Origin: Ruegeria marisrubri
Lineage (GTDB): Bacteria; Pseudomonadota; Alphaproteobacteria; Rhodobacterales; Rhodobacteraceae
Direction: 5' to 3'
Assembly: GCF_001507595.1 (NCBI RefSeq)
Contig: NZ_LQBQ01000034.1
Coordinates: forward strand, 186,001-250,000
Length of the DNA: 64,000 bases
Shown: one piece after another, positions 8,390 through 17,380 of the stretch
How positions within the stretch are numbered: position 1 is the first letter of the stretch
How the letters are laid out: each line of letters starts with the position of its first letter
Notes under the pieces: model-generated
Databases searched by the model: none
Told to the model about the DNA's origin: nothing
What the model saw: only the letters and a program-made list of their open reading frames with translations
Program-made: the position numbers and the translations under genes

Positions 8390-8932
8390 GTGAAACGCCT
8401 TTCAATCCGGGCCCGGATAGAGCTCGCGGACAACCTGCGCGACCTCGCACTGTTCAACCTCGCAATCGACAGCAAACTGCGCGGCTGTGACTTGGTTCGG
8501 CTCAAGGTCGTGGACCTCGTCGTCGGCGATACCGTCCGCGACCGAGTGTCAGTCATCCAGAGCAAGACAGGGCGGCCAGTTCAATTCGAAGTGTCGGAAA
8601 ACACGCGGCGATCAGTACTCGCGTGGGTCACGTCAGTAGCGATGCTCGGTCAGGTGTTCCTGTTTCCAAGCAGGTTCCACAGCTCACCGTACATCTCGAC
8701 GAGACAGTACGCGCGTCTTGTTCATGACTGGGTGTCTGCGATCGGCCTCGATCCAAGCGGGTATGGAACACATTCCCTACGGCGGACGAAGGCCGCGTTG
8801 ATCTACCGGAAGACCGGCAATCTGCGGGCGGTTCAACTCCTGCTCGGTCACACAAAGGTGGACAGCACGGTCCGCTACCTTGGCGTCGAACTCGATGACG
8901 CGCTGAGCATCGCCGAGAAAATCGACATCTGA
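8390..8932 (+). CDS. tyrosine recombinase/integrase, probably N-terminally truncated
   Basis: About 180 residues covering the catalytic domain of a short phage integrase: the first arginine region FNLAIDSKLRGCDLV, the box HSLRRTK, LLLGHTKV and the nucleophile tyrosine in STVRYLGVE, so all main catalytic residues are visible. Members of this compact family that I recall are near 200 residues with about 20 more at the N-terminus. Here that region has been replaced by sequence antisense to the DUF2924 remnant. GTG 8390 is the first plausible start in frame, with no convincing ribosome binding site. It may be inactive or poorly expressed. Confidence 0.72.
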   Translation: MKRLSIRARIELADNLRDLALFNLAIDSKLRGCDLVRLKVVDLVVGDTVRDRVSVIQSKTGRPVQFEVSENTRRSVLAWVTSVAMLGQVFLFPSRFHSSPYISTRQYARLVHDWVSAIGLDPSGYGTHSLRRTKAALIYRKTGNLRAVQLLLGHTKVDSTVRYLGVELDDALSIAEKIDI

Positions 8933-9067
8933 GCGTTTGGCGGACGGCAACAGTAGTCCGTCATCTCTAACCAGTCGTTGCTCCCACCTGGCTGCAGCGG
9001 CTGCACCGAGCCCGGAGCAGTCAAAGTGGTGACTGAGGGTTACTTGCATTGCGCCAATCACCGATCC

Positions 9068-9102
9068 GAAAAAAGACGACCGCCTTTGGTGCAAGGCGGT
9101 CG
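9068..9102 (-). terminator. rho-independent terminator of the autotransporter gene
   Basis: Read on the minus strand, an 8-bp stem pairs CGACCGCC (9077-9084) with GGCGGTCG (9095-9102) around a 10-nt loop and is followed by a run of T (complement of the A run at 9069-9074). It begins 23 bp after the stop codon at 9125. Confidence 0.85.
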
Positions 9103-9124
9103 CATGATTACTTGCAGAAAAGAG

Positions 9125-11389
9125 TCAGAATAGAACGTTCAAACCCAAGTTCAAACCGTGGCTTTCGTAGTCGCTTCCGAATGCTCCGCTGTAACCTGCG
9201 CGAAGCGTTGTCTGAACATCCCCGCTGGATGAAACATCTGCCTCGAAACCGAGCATTACATCCACCCATTGATCATCCAGCGCCAATCCGGGTACATCGT
9301 AGCCGGGTAGCCCCACGAAACCGACCGCGGTTCCCACGCCCGTCTCATTCACGAACGCATACTGAAGGCTGCCTGTCAGGCGGCTACCGTTGCCTGCGGA
9401 TGGCAGTCCATATTCGCCTCGGACGCCGATTGACCCCAGAAACGTGCCTACGTCCTGATCTCCGACTGCCAGATTGAACGCTCCGGCATTGCTCTCCGAA
9501 AAGCCGTCGACCGACACATCGTAGTATCCCAAAGAGGCGGTGGGGCCAAAGCGCAACGCAGGCTTCAGATCAAAAAGGTGATCAGCTCTTAGCGCCGCAA
9601 ACCACTGCGACCCGTCGGGAGACGCAGAGGCCTGTCTTCCAAGAACAGCGCGTTCAGAGTCATACGACAAGTCTTGGTATCCAAGCACCGCCTGCGCTTG
9701 CGTGCCGTTTGTGAAATTCGACCTCACGAACCCGGCGATTGAATAGGCGTCGACGTCGATTGAGCCCAAACCGCCATTGGCGTCCGCAGAACCATTGGAT
9801 GCTGAAACCATCACGCCTAGAGAAGTGTTCAAGTTGATACGCTTTTCCAGCCCAAGCGACAGGGACTTCAGGTCGATCTCGTACCCGACCGAACCGGCTG
9901 TCGGGTCGTATTCGGCGCGTACGCCTCCAAGATCGATCAATCCGTAAAGGCCATCGTCAAACTTCCAGGACCCACCACCACCTTGGGTGACCATGCCGCC
10001 GTCCTGACTGTTTTGCCAAGGCGCAGTATCAGTAATCAGATTTATTTGGTTTCTTGCAGCTTCGAACCCGAGGCTTACGTAGGCAGGAGCAAAGCTGTGG
10101 CCGATGCTTTCGATAGCCCTGCCACGCTCTGACGAGTCCAAGGCGAGGATTTGGTCGATTGCTGCTCTGTACTCGGATGCATTGCCAATATCCAAGAACG
10201 GTACGTTGGCAACGGCATCCAGATTTCCAGCGACCCGGAATTGATAGTCAGTTTCAGTGCCTTCGACGATAGGCGCAAACGTGGGAACGATCCGCCAGAC
10301 AAACTGCCCCGCTTCCACGCTCCCAACTGTTATGGTGAAGTTGAGGTTGCTATTCGCCAAATCCTCAATCAAGCCAGTACTAAACAAGCCATTTGCGTCC
10401 GCGGCCGCGACAACGTTCGCGGGAACCAACGCTCCGGGCGCGTATTGCAGTTCCGCGACGCTTACTCCCAAATCGGCGGCAAGTTCCTGCAACTTGGCAT
10501 TTAGATTTGCATTGAGCGCGAGGTTTCCGTAAGTCCATCCACCTGCGGCCAGGTTGTTCCACGCAACCAAGGCTGCTTCGTCCGACGGATCGCTGTTGTC
10601 ATCCCAAAACAACCCATCCGGCAAGAGCGTTTGATCCAAAAACGCCGTTCCAAAGTTTGCGACGTACTCGGCATTGCTCAATGCGCCGAACAAAAGCGTG
10701 TCAGCGCTGCTTGTGCGTGCCAATGACGCCCGGTCAGTCGAGAAAAATCCGATTTCACCTTCTTGACCACCTGCACCAAACAGGCCGTCAGGCAGCCTTG
10801 AGCCTATTCCTATCCCGGTCGCGCCCAGATTGAAGAGCACTGCATTTGCAGGGTTCAGTTCGCCCATTGGCCGCCCGGTCGAATCCAGCATCTGTAGTGC
10901 AAATCCAGTCATTCGCGCGCCGGCCTTGTTGGTGACTTTTCCAAATGTGAAGTAATCCACCGACGGGTATGTGGCCGATGGTACCGTGCGCAACCTAATG
11001 TCGAACGGGTTTCTCCCGGTAAGTTGTACCTTTATCCGTTTTCCGGAACCGCCTTCGGAATCACAAAAGACATTGGCTTTGTTGGCCATCAGGCAGTTCG
11101 TTACGTCCCCGCGGTGTGCAAGACCCGAGAGATCGGTTATGATCTCCTCAAACGGATCAACATATGTGAACCCGCCCATGCCATCCGGCACCCGTGTGCG
11201 TGTGAACGTTACGCTTTTGATGCCCGGTTCCAAGACGCCCTCGGAGGGATCTGCGAAAATCAGACCATCACCTGAGGTACCAACAAGCACATCCTCAGAG
11301 AGTAAGTCGGCCTGTGCGCCACCGTTGGCGAATACCGCCAGCGCCAAGGGCGCTGCTGTCCGAAGAAGATTGTTCACTTTTTTACTCAT
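9125..11389 (-). CDS. autotransporter-type outer membrane protein
   Basis: A protein of about 754 residues: a Sec signal peptide (MSKKVNNLLRTAAPLAL, then AVFANGGAQA), a passenger of about 400 residues, and a C-terminal beta-barrel of about 280 residues that ends in the outer-membrane signature NLGLNVLF with terminal phenylalanine. The barrel shows alternating short strands and gene-typical motifs (LEKRINLNTSLGVMVSAS, SLGYYDVSVDG). The passenger resembles 'choice-of-anchor F' proteins, with a conserved cysteine pair region (NCLMANKANVFCD); its activity is unknown. ATG 11389 was chosen because the signal peptide begins there; an earlier frame to 11461 adds non-signal sequence. It is monocistronic with its own terminator. 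Confidence 0.85.
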   Translation of the reverse strand: MSKKVNNLLRTAAPLALAVFANGGAQADLLSEDVLVGTSGDGLIFADPSEGVLEPGIKSVTFTRTRVPDGMGGFTYVDPFEEIITDLSGLAHRGDVTNCLMANKANVFCDSEGGSGKRIKVQLTGRNPFDIRLRTVPSATYPSVDYFTFGKVTNKAGARMTGFALQMLDSTGRPMGELNPANAVLFNLGATGIGIGSRLPDGLFGAGGQEGEIGFFSTDRASLARTSSADTLLFGALSNAEYVANFGTAFLDQTLLPDGLFWDDNSDPSDEAALVAWNNLAAGGWTYGNLALNANLNAKLQELAADLGVSVAELQYAPGALVPANVVAAADANGLFSTGLIEDLANSNLNFTITVGSVEAGQFVWRIVPTFAPIVEGTETDYQFRVAGNLDAVANVPFLDIGNASEYRAAIDQILALDSSERGRAIESIGHSFAPAYVSLGFEAARNQINLITDTAPWQNSQDGGMVTQGGGGSWKFDDGLYGLIDLGGVRAEYDPTAGSVGYEIDLKSLSLGLEKRINLNTSLGVMVSASNGSADANGGLGSIDVDAYSIAGFVRSNFTNGTQAQAVLGYQDLSYDSERAVLGRQASASPDGSQWFAALRADHLFDLKPALRFGPTASLGYYDVSVDGFSESNAGAFNLAVGDQDVGTFLGSIGVRGEYGLPSAGNGSRLTGSLQYAFVNETGVGTAVGFVGLPGYDVPGLALDDQWVDVMLGFEADVSSSGDVQTTLRAGYSGAFGSDYESHGLNLGLNVLF

Positions 11390-12273
11390 TCTACTCTTTC
11401 TCTTTTCCTGCCAGCAAAACCAACGATGGTTGCTGAGTACTGAAAACGTTTTAAGGCGCAATACACATGCTGGTTTTGATATGTGTCATACTGCGAACCT
11501 TTTTTGCACGAGCAAACCGCCCTCACTTGGTTGCGAAGTTAAATATGTGGCTCGAAAGAGACACCCGCAGCGCTTCGCTACGTTGCATTTGCGGATTGAA
11601 CCCGAACTTGGGTCTGCGCAATATTTCGGCAATTTGTCTGCCAACGGTTTGCGGTTTGATACCAGTGTTTTTGAGCGCACGCCAACAGACCCGAACCGCT
11701 CCAACGGTACCATCAACAATCGCATGTGAATGGCAGTTCAGTCCCGCATGTGAGACATCCGACGCCGGTGCGGCAAACGACCGGTTCCAATTCGGGCTAT
11801 TTTGGCGGCGTTCAATGACCGCTTCGGGGAAGTTGTGCCGCGCCGCCGCGACGGGCACAGAGATGTGGTCGCCGTCTGTCGCGAAGTCTTGCTGCGGCGG
11901 CATCAGGCAGGTTTGTCCCGCACAGCGGAACTTCGAGCGGAATTTAAAGATGACCGCTTTTCGACAGAAGCAGACATTCACGCTGACGAAGTCGTGGCTA
12001 CGCTGCGCTATGTCTGCTTTCGCCATAGAACGGACGTTCAGCAGAATAGGGTCTATGTCCGAGATGCGGGACAAAACGGACCTTCGGCAACGAGACGCCA
12101 ACTGGCGTTCCCGGCCCAGAGCCGACGTTCATTGGCCACGTTGTCGCTGCGCTGCAACTTTCGCATTTCTGCCACTGGTGTATCGCGCAGCATTTCCTGC
12201 GTTCGAGGGATCGCTCGCACCAGAGCCATGGGCGACATCACCGTATGGTTCAGGAAAAGAGGTGACGCCCGCG
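11390..12273. other. long non-coding stretch with degenerate repeated motif
   Basis: About 880 bp without a credible gene. Frames on both strands (for example 11523-12101 minus) are open but cysteine- and arginine-rich, without domains or ribosome binding sites. A loose motif of the form GAC-TTCG in either orientation recurs, as in GCAGACATTC, TCTGCTTTCG, CGGACGTTCA, CGGACCTTCG and CCGACGTTCA between about 11965 and 12130. Such decayed GC-poor spacers are common between operons in this group. The autotransporter promoter should lie in the first 150 bp. Confidence 0.6.
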
Positions 12274-13773
12274 TCAACCGGTTCCAGCAGCTGAGTCGGA
12301 CTCGACTGCCAAGTAGTCTTTCATGGCCGTGTCGCAGCCTTCCTCCCAGATCAGGCGCAACCACCGCTCAAAGGCCGTAGCGAATGGTTGTACCTGCTGC
12401 AGTTCGCCGTAGAACCGGCTCTGCTCCAGCCAGGCGCTGGGACGTTCACGTGCGTCACGCGCAACTGCGGTCAGATCGGTCCAGAAAGGGTCATTCGGCT
12501 CGATTGCAGACCCGTCTTCACGTGTTCCTTCGCACATGCGCGCCCAAAGGGCCTCGACCAGAGCAAGACCTTCAACCGACCGGCCTGCCGCAAGTTGATC
12601 GCGAACGATCGGCAATACAAATCCGGTGTGGCGGGCGGAGCCGTCGAAGGCCACACGCCGCGTCGTGTCCACGATTTTCGGATTGGCGAACCGCCTCTCG
12701 ATGAGGTCGACGTAAGATAGAGGCGTGGTGCCCGGAACCGCGGCAACTGTCTGAGCGATCTCCGTAGCCTGCACCTTGCGGAACATCGCAGATACCAGCG
12801 GATGGGCCATGCACTCGGCGATGGTTTCGAGCCCGAGGATTTCGCCGGCATTGGCAAGAACCTGGTGGCCGGCGTTGAGGATGCGGATCTTCATCTTCTC
12901 GTAGGCGTGAACGTCATCCGAGAATGTCGCACCGACAAGATCCCAGTCTGGCCGCCCGGTGCAAAAGTTGTCTTCGATCACCCATTGCCGGAACGCCTCA
13001 TGAGTCACCGGAGCCGCATCGACGACCCCGAAATCCCGGCTCAGGGCCAGTTCCTTGGGGCCTGTCGCCGGGGCGATGCAATCGACCATGGAATTCGGAA
13101 AGCTCGCATTGGCTTCGATCCAATCGGACAAGTCGGGATCCGACAGCCGTGCCAGCGAAACAACGGCCTGGCGCAGGATTGCGCCGTTTCCTTGCAGATT
13201 GTCGCAGCTCAGGCCGGTGAACGGGTCATGGCCTGCCGCGCGACGCATGCGATAGGCGGCGACCATCGCGCCGAAAACTGTGCGCGGCACGTCGGGATGC
13301 GCAGCGTCGTGCTGGATATCTGGATGGTTGGCGTCAAAACCCTTGCTCACCGGATCCACGTAGTACCCGCTCTCGGTGACCGTCAGAGCGACGATGCGGA
13401 TGGCCGGGTTTGCCATCGCGCGGATCAGGGGGCCATTGCCGGCCTCGACGGGCAGATAGTCAATCATGGATCCGATCACCTCGGCCGAGGTGCCCTCGGG
13501 ATCAAGCTCGATCAAGGTGGTCAGGCAATCCTGCGCCAACAGCTTTTCACGCATTGCGGTGTCATAAGGACGGACGCCCGCGCCTACGATCGCCCAATCG
13601 CGGGCCCGCCCCGCCTGCATCAGGCGATGCAGGTACCAAGCCTGGTGCGCACGGTGGAAGTTTCCGACGCCGACATGAACGATGCCAGGCGTGAGCGCCT
13701 TGCGGTCATAGCGGGGATGCTCGATGGCAAGCTGACCGAGCGTGGAGTTGGAAAGGGGGATCAGCTCATCCAT
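12274..13773 (-). CDS. mtlK: mannitol 2-dehydrogenase (polyol-specific long-chain dehydrogenase)
   Basis: A 499-residue enzyme that oxidises D-mannitol to D-fructose with NAD. The Rossmann motif GVGNFHRAH is at about residues 35-43, and the family catalytic signature KIRILNAGHQ (K, N and H spaced K-x4-N-x2-H) lies in the second half; length matches the family. It is the last gene of the smo operon: its ATG at 13773 overlaps the end of the sorbitol dehydrogenase gene by 13 bp. The frame stays open far upstream (to 14076) inside the SDR gene, but the domain begins at 13773. The order smoEFGK-smoS-mtlK is that of the Rhodobacter sphaeroides polyol operon. Fructuronate reductase is the main alternative and is disfavoured by context. 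Confidence 0.92.
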   Translation of the reverse strand: MDELIPLSNSTLGQLAIEHPRYDRKALTPGIVHVGVGNFHRAHQAWYLHRLMQAGRARDWAIVGAGVRPYDTAMREKLLAQDCLTTLIELDPEGTSAEVIGSMIDYLPVEAGNGPLIRAMANPAIRIVALTVTESGYYVDPVSKGFDANHPDIQHDAAHPDVPRTVFGAMVAAYRMRRAAGHDPFTGLSCDNLQGNGAILRQAVVSLARLSDPDLSDWIEANASFPNSMVDCIAPATGPKELALSRDFGVVDAAPVTHEAFRQWVIEDNFCTGRPDWDLVGATFSDDVHAYEKMKIRILNAGHQVLANAGEILGLETIAECMAHPLVSAMFRKVQATEIAQTVAAVPGTTPLSYVDLIERRFANPKIVDTTRRVAFDGSARHTGFVLPIVRDQLAAGRSVEGLALVEALWARMCEGTREDGSAIEPNDPFWTDLTAVARDARERPSAWLEQSRFYGELQQVQPFATAFERWLRLIWEEGCDTAMKDYLAVESDSAAGTG

Positions 13774-14534
13774 TGGCCACCGTCCACGTTGTAACATTGA
13801 GCAACGACGTAGTTTGCCTCGTCGCTTGCAAGAAAGACCGCCATGCCAGTCAGATCCTTCGCCACGCCCATGCGGCCGAAGGGAACCGCCTGACCGACCT
13901 CTTCCTTCTTCTGGCCCGGCGCCTTGCCTTCGTATTTGGCGAAGAATGCATCCACATCGTCCCAGTGCTCGCCATCGACCACGCCGGGTGCAATGGCGTT
14001 GACGTTGATGCCGTGTCTGATCAGATTGAGCCCCGCGGATTGGGTCAGGCTGATGACCGCGGCCTTGGACGCGCAATAAACGGCGACAAGGGGCTCACCA
14101 CGCCGGCCGGCCTGGCTTGCCATGTTGATGATCTTGCCCCCCTGTCCGCGCTCGATCATGTGCCACGCCACGGATTGCAGAGTGAACAGCGTGCCCGCGA
14201 CGTTGATGTCGAAGACGCGGTCATAGTCGGCGCGGCTGATCTCGACGATCGGTGCCGCCGTGAAAACCGCCGCATTGTTGATCAGGATGTCTATCTGCCC
14301 GAAGGCCTTGATCGTATCCTGGACGGCGCGGTCGATGCTGGCCTGATCGGAAACGTCGATCTCGACGGCGATTGCCGCATCGCCCAGAGTCACAGCAGCT
14401 TCGCGGGCCCGGTCGAATTCGATATCGGCGATTGCCACGCGCGCGCCTTCGCGGACATACGCCTCGGCAAAGGCGCGCCCGATGCCCCGGGCCGCGCCCG
14501 TGATGAGCGCCGATTTCCCGGCGAGACGTGTCAT
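13761..14534 (-). CDS. smoS: sorbitol (L-iditol 2-)dehydrogenase, SDR family
   Basis: A 257-residue classical short-chain dehydrogenase oxidising D-sorbitol to D-fructose with NAD. Visible are the cofactor motif TGAARGIG (12-19), aspartate 37 in VAIADIE favouring NAD, NNAA (86-89), and the catalytic set N111, S140, Y153 and K157 (YCASK). It is coupled by a 4-bp overlap to the upstream ATPase gene and overlaps mtlK by 13 bp. The assignment to sorbitol rather than galactitol or another polyol rests on operon order as in Rhodobacter SmoS. Confidence 0.9.
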   Translation of the reverse strand: MTRLAGKSALITGAARGIGRAFAEAYVREGARVAIADIEFDRAREAAVTLGDAAIAVEIDVSDQASIDRAVQDTIKAFGQIDILINNAAVFTAAPIVEISRADYDRVFDINVAGTLFTLQSVAWHMIERGQGGKIINMASQAGRRGEPLVAVYCASKAAVISLTQSAGLNLIRHGINVNAIAPGVVDGEHWDDVDAFFAKYEGKAPGQKKEEVGQAVPFGRMGVAKDLTGMAVFLASDEANYVVAQCYNVDGGQWMS

Positions 14535-15535
14535 GCGATCCTCAGGCCGTTTTCGTCGAACTTGTGGATCAGTTCCGCCCGCGGCGTCAGGCGGATGCGG
14601 TCGCCATGGCGGAAACCGACTTCACCGTCCGCGCGAACCGTGATGGTCTCCGCGAGACCAGTATCGTGAACATGGAAGAACGTGTCCGATCCCAGGTGTT
14701 CCGAAACGCTCACCGCACCGGACCACGGGCCCTCATCGGCTGAAACCGCGATATGCTCGGGGCGGATGCCAATCGTGTGGGCTCCGTGCTTGCCGGCCTC
14801 GGCACCCTCGATGAAGTTCATTTTGGGCGATCCGATGAACCCGGCGACGAACTTGTTCCGGGGCTCGTGGTACAGTTCCAGCGGTGACCCGACCTGTTCG
14901 ATCACGCCGGCCTGCAGCACCACGATCTTGTCGGCCATGGTCATTGCCTCGACCTGATCGTGGGTCACATAGATCATGGTGGTTTTCAGCCGCTCGTGCA
15001 GTTCGCTGATCTCCAGCCGCATCCCGACCCGCAACGCGGCGTCCAGGTTGGACAATGGTTCGTCGAAGAGAAAGGCGGAGGGCTCACGAACGATCGCCCG
15101 GCCAATCGCCACGCGCTGGCGCTGTCCTCCCGAGAGTTGGCCCGGACGCCGGTCAAGATAGTCGGTCAGGTTCAAAGCATTGGCCGCGGCCTCGATCCGG
15201 CGCTTTTGCTCGTCTTCGGGAACCCCCGCCATCTTCATCGGAAAGGCAATGTTCTTGCGCACCGACATGTGTGGATACAGCGCATATGACTGGAACACCA
15301 TCGCCAGACCGCGCTTGGCGGGGGGCACGTGGGTGGCGTCCTGACTGTCAATACGGATTTGCCCGCTTGTGGTGTCCTCCAGCCCCGCAATCAGGCGCAG
15401 AAGGGTGGATTTCCCGCATCCCGAGGGGCCGACGAAGACCGTGAACTCGCCATCTTCGATCGTCAGGTCCAGCGGGGGGATGACTTCTACGTCGCCGAAC
15501 CTTTTGGAGACCTTGTCCAGTGTGATACGTCCCAT
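14531..15535 (-). CDS. smoK: polyol ABC transporter ATP-binding protein
   Basis: A 334-residue MalK/UgpC-type ATPase. Walker [10 protein letters not shown] is at about 36-44, the ABC signature LSGGQ at 134-138 and Walker B FLFDEP at 155-160; a C-terminal TOBE/regulatory region (GIRPEHIAV) follows. It energises uptake with SmoF and SmoG. AAGGAG precedes ATG 15535, 12 bp after the smoG stop, and the stop overlaps smoS by 4 bp. Confidence 0.94.
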   Translation of the reverse strand: MGRITLDKVSKRFGDVEVIPPLDLTIEDGEFTVFVGPSGCGKSTLLRLIAGLEDTTSGQIRIDSQDATHVPPAKRGLAMVFQSYALYPHMSVRKNIAFPMKMAGVPEDEQKRRIEAAANALNLTDYLDRRPGQLSGGQRQRVAIGRAIVREPSAFLFDEPLSNLDAALRVGMRLEISELHERLKTTMIYVTHDQVEAMTMADKIVVLQAGVIEQVGSPLELYHEPRNKFVAGFIGSPKMNFIEGAEAGKHGAHTIGIRPEHIAVSADEGPWSGAVSVSEHLGSDTFFHVHDTGLAETITVRADGEVGFRHGDRIRLTPRAELIHKFDENGLRIA

Positions 15536-15547
15536 GTGTGTATCTCC

Positions 15548-16378
15548 TTATTTGACGGCGCCGAAGGTCAGGCCGCTGACGAGTTGTTTCTGGCTGAACC
15601 AGCCGAGGATCAGGATCGGCGCGATCGCCATGGTCGAAGCCGCGCTGAGCTTGGCGTAGAAAAGCCCTTCGGGGCTGGAATAGCTGGCGATGAAGGCCGT
15701 CAGGGGGGCGGCCTTGGCCGCGGTAAGGTTGAGGGTCCAGAAAGCCTCGTTCCAAGCCAGAATGAAGTTCAGAAGCAGCGTCGAGGCGATGCCGGGCACG
15801 GCCATGGGGGTCAGCACGTAAAGGATTTCCTCCTTCAGCGTTGCCCCGTCCATGCGCGCGGCCTCGAGGATTTCGCCCGGGATCTCGCGGAAGTACGTGT
15901 ACAGCATCCAGACGATGATCGGCAGATTCATCAGCATCAGCACGATGACGAGGCCGGTCCGGCTATCGAGGAGCCCCAGTTTGATGAAGATCAGGTAGAT
16001 CGGATACAGAACACCAACCGCCGGGAGCATCTTGGTGGAGAGCATCCAAAGGAGGATATCCTTGGTGCGGGTCGATGGTACGAAGGCCATCGACCAGGCG
16101 GCCGGGACCGCGACGATGATCCCCAGCACCGTGGACCCGCCGGCGATAATGACCGAATTCCACAGGTACCGCATGTAGTCGGAACGTTCCTGAACCACGG
16201 CATAGTTTTCCAGGGTCCAGTCGAAGAACAGGAAGACCGGCGGATCCGAGATGGCCTGTGCTTCGGTCTTGAAGCTGGTCAGAATGGTCCAGAGGATCGG
16301 GAAGAAGATCAGAAGTCCGACACCCCAGGCGAGGACGGTGTTGATGATCTTGCGTTGCTGCGTAACTGCGCGCGCCAT
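15548..16378 (-). CDS. smoG: polyol ABC transporter permease, MalG type
   Basis: A 276-residue inner-membrane permease with about six transmembrane helices, the first at WGVGLLIFFPILWTIL. The EAA loop for contact with the ATPase reads EAARMDGATLKEEILYVLTP. It is the second permease of the carbohydrate uptake transporter, 10 bp after smoF. Operon context gives the substrate (sorbitol/mannitol). Confidence 0.93.
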   Translation of the reverse strand: MARAVTQQRKIINTVLAWGVGLLIFFPILWTILTSFKTEAQAISDPPVFLFFDWTLENYAVVQERSDYMRYLWNSVIIAGGSTVLGIIVAVPAAWSMAFVPSTRTKDILLWMLSTKMLPAVGVLYPIYLIFIKLGLLDSRTGLVIVLMLMNLPIIVWMLYTYFREIPGEILEAARMDGATLKEEILYVLTPMAVPGIASTLLLNFILAWNEAFWTLNLTAAKAAPLTAFIASYSSPEGLFYAKLSAASTMAIAPILILGWFSQKQLVSGLTFGAVK

Positions 16379-16388
16379 GAAATCCTCC

Positions 16389-17255
16389 TCACGCGTCCAG
16401 GTTCTTGCCGACGATGCGCATCAGGAAGATGGCGACAATGTTGGCGAGAATGATTGCATAGACACCGCCCGCCGAGCCGAGCCCGACATTCTGACTTTCC
16501 AGCACGCGCTGATAAATCAGATAGGTCAGGGTGCGGGTGCCGAAGGAGCCTTGAGTGGTCACGAAGATCTCGGCGAAGATCGCCAGAAGGAAAATCGTCT
16601 GGATCAGGACCACGACCGTGATGGCGCGGCTGAGATGCGGCAAGGTGATGTAGGCGAAACGCTTGAGCGGTGAAGCGCCATCCATTTCCGCAGCCTCGAG
16701 CTGTTCGCTGTCGAGCGACTGGATGGCCGTCAGCAGGATCAACGTCGCAAAGGGCAGCCATTGCCAGGACACGATCATGACGATCGACTGCAGTGACGCC
16801 TGGCTCAGCCATTCGACCGGCTGTGCGCCGAAGAATTTCCATAGATGCGCGAAAAGCCCGTTCACGGGATCCATGAACATGTTCTTCCACACCAGTGCCG
16901 ACACGGTGGGCATGACGAAGAACGGCGCAATGACGAGGATGCGAACGATCCCCTGGCCCCACATGGGCTGATTGAGCAGGATTGCCAGCAAGACACCGAA
17001 GACGACCGTGATGACCAGCACGCCGCCGACAATGGCCAAGGTAGCCAGAACCGAAGGCCAGAAGGCGCTGGAGGTCACGAAGCGGACATAGTTGTCGAAC
17101 CCGACCCAACCCAGGTCGCCGCCCCGCAGGGGAAGGTATTTCTTGAATGAGAAGTAGAGGGTCATGATCAGCGGGACGAGCATCCATCCGAGGAGCAGGA
17201 CCACCGCCGGTGCCATCATCAGGCGCGCCGCAGATCTGGAATGTTGGGTTGCCAT
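16389..17255 (-). CDS. smoF: polyol ABC transporter permease, MalF type
   Basis: A 288-residue inner-membrane permease. Several hydrophobic helices (LMMAPAVVLLLGWMLVPLIM; LVITVVFGVLLAILL) and the EAA loop EAAEMDGASPLKRFAYITLP are present. ATG 17255 has AGGAGG nine bases upstream; an earlier in-frame start at 17264 adds three residues. It pairs with SmoG to form the membrane channel. A spacer of about 125 bp separates it from smoE, long enough for a stabilising hairpin or attenuation, as usual after binding-protein genes. Confidence 0.93.
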   Translation of the reverse strand: MATQHSRSAARLMMAPAVVLLLGWMLVPLIMTLYFSFKKYLPLRGGDLGWVGFDNYVRFVTSSAFWPSVLATLAIVGGVLVITVVFGVLLAILLNQPMWGQGIVRILVIAPFFVMPTVSALVWKNMFMDPVNGLFAHLWKFFGAQPVEWLSQASLQSIVMIVSWQWLPFATLILLTAIQSLDSEQLEAAEMDGASPLKRFAYITLPHLSRAITVVVLIQTIFLLAIFAEIFVTTQGSFGTRTLTYLIYQRVLESQNVGLGSAGGVYAIILANIVAIFLMRIVGKNLDA

Positions 17256-17380
17256 GGGGCACACCTCCTCTGTTGGTCGCCCTCAGGCTACCTGAAGCGG
17301 GTTAGCGACATAGAGAGAGAATTGGACCCCGGGGGAGACAGGGGAGAAGGAAGGTTCCCCCGGGGCTGGGCGGAAGCCGG

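Noticed and set aside
11523-12101. Minus-strand frame of 192 codons after the autotransporter
   Set aside because: Cysteine-rich, no ribosome binding site and no recognisable domain; it lies in decayed spacer.
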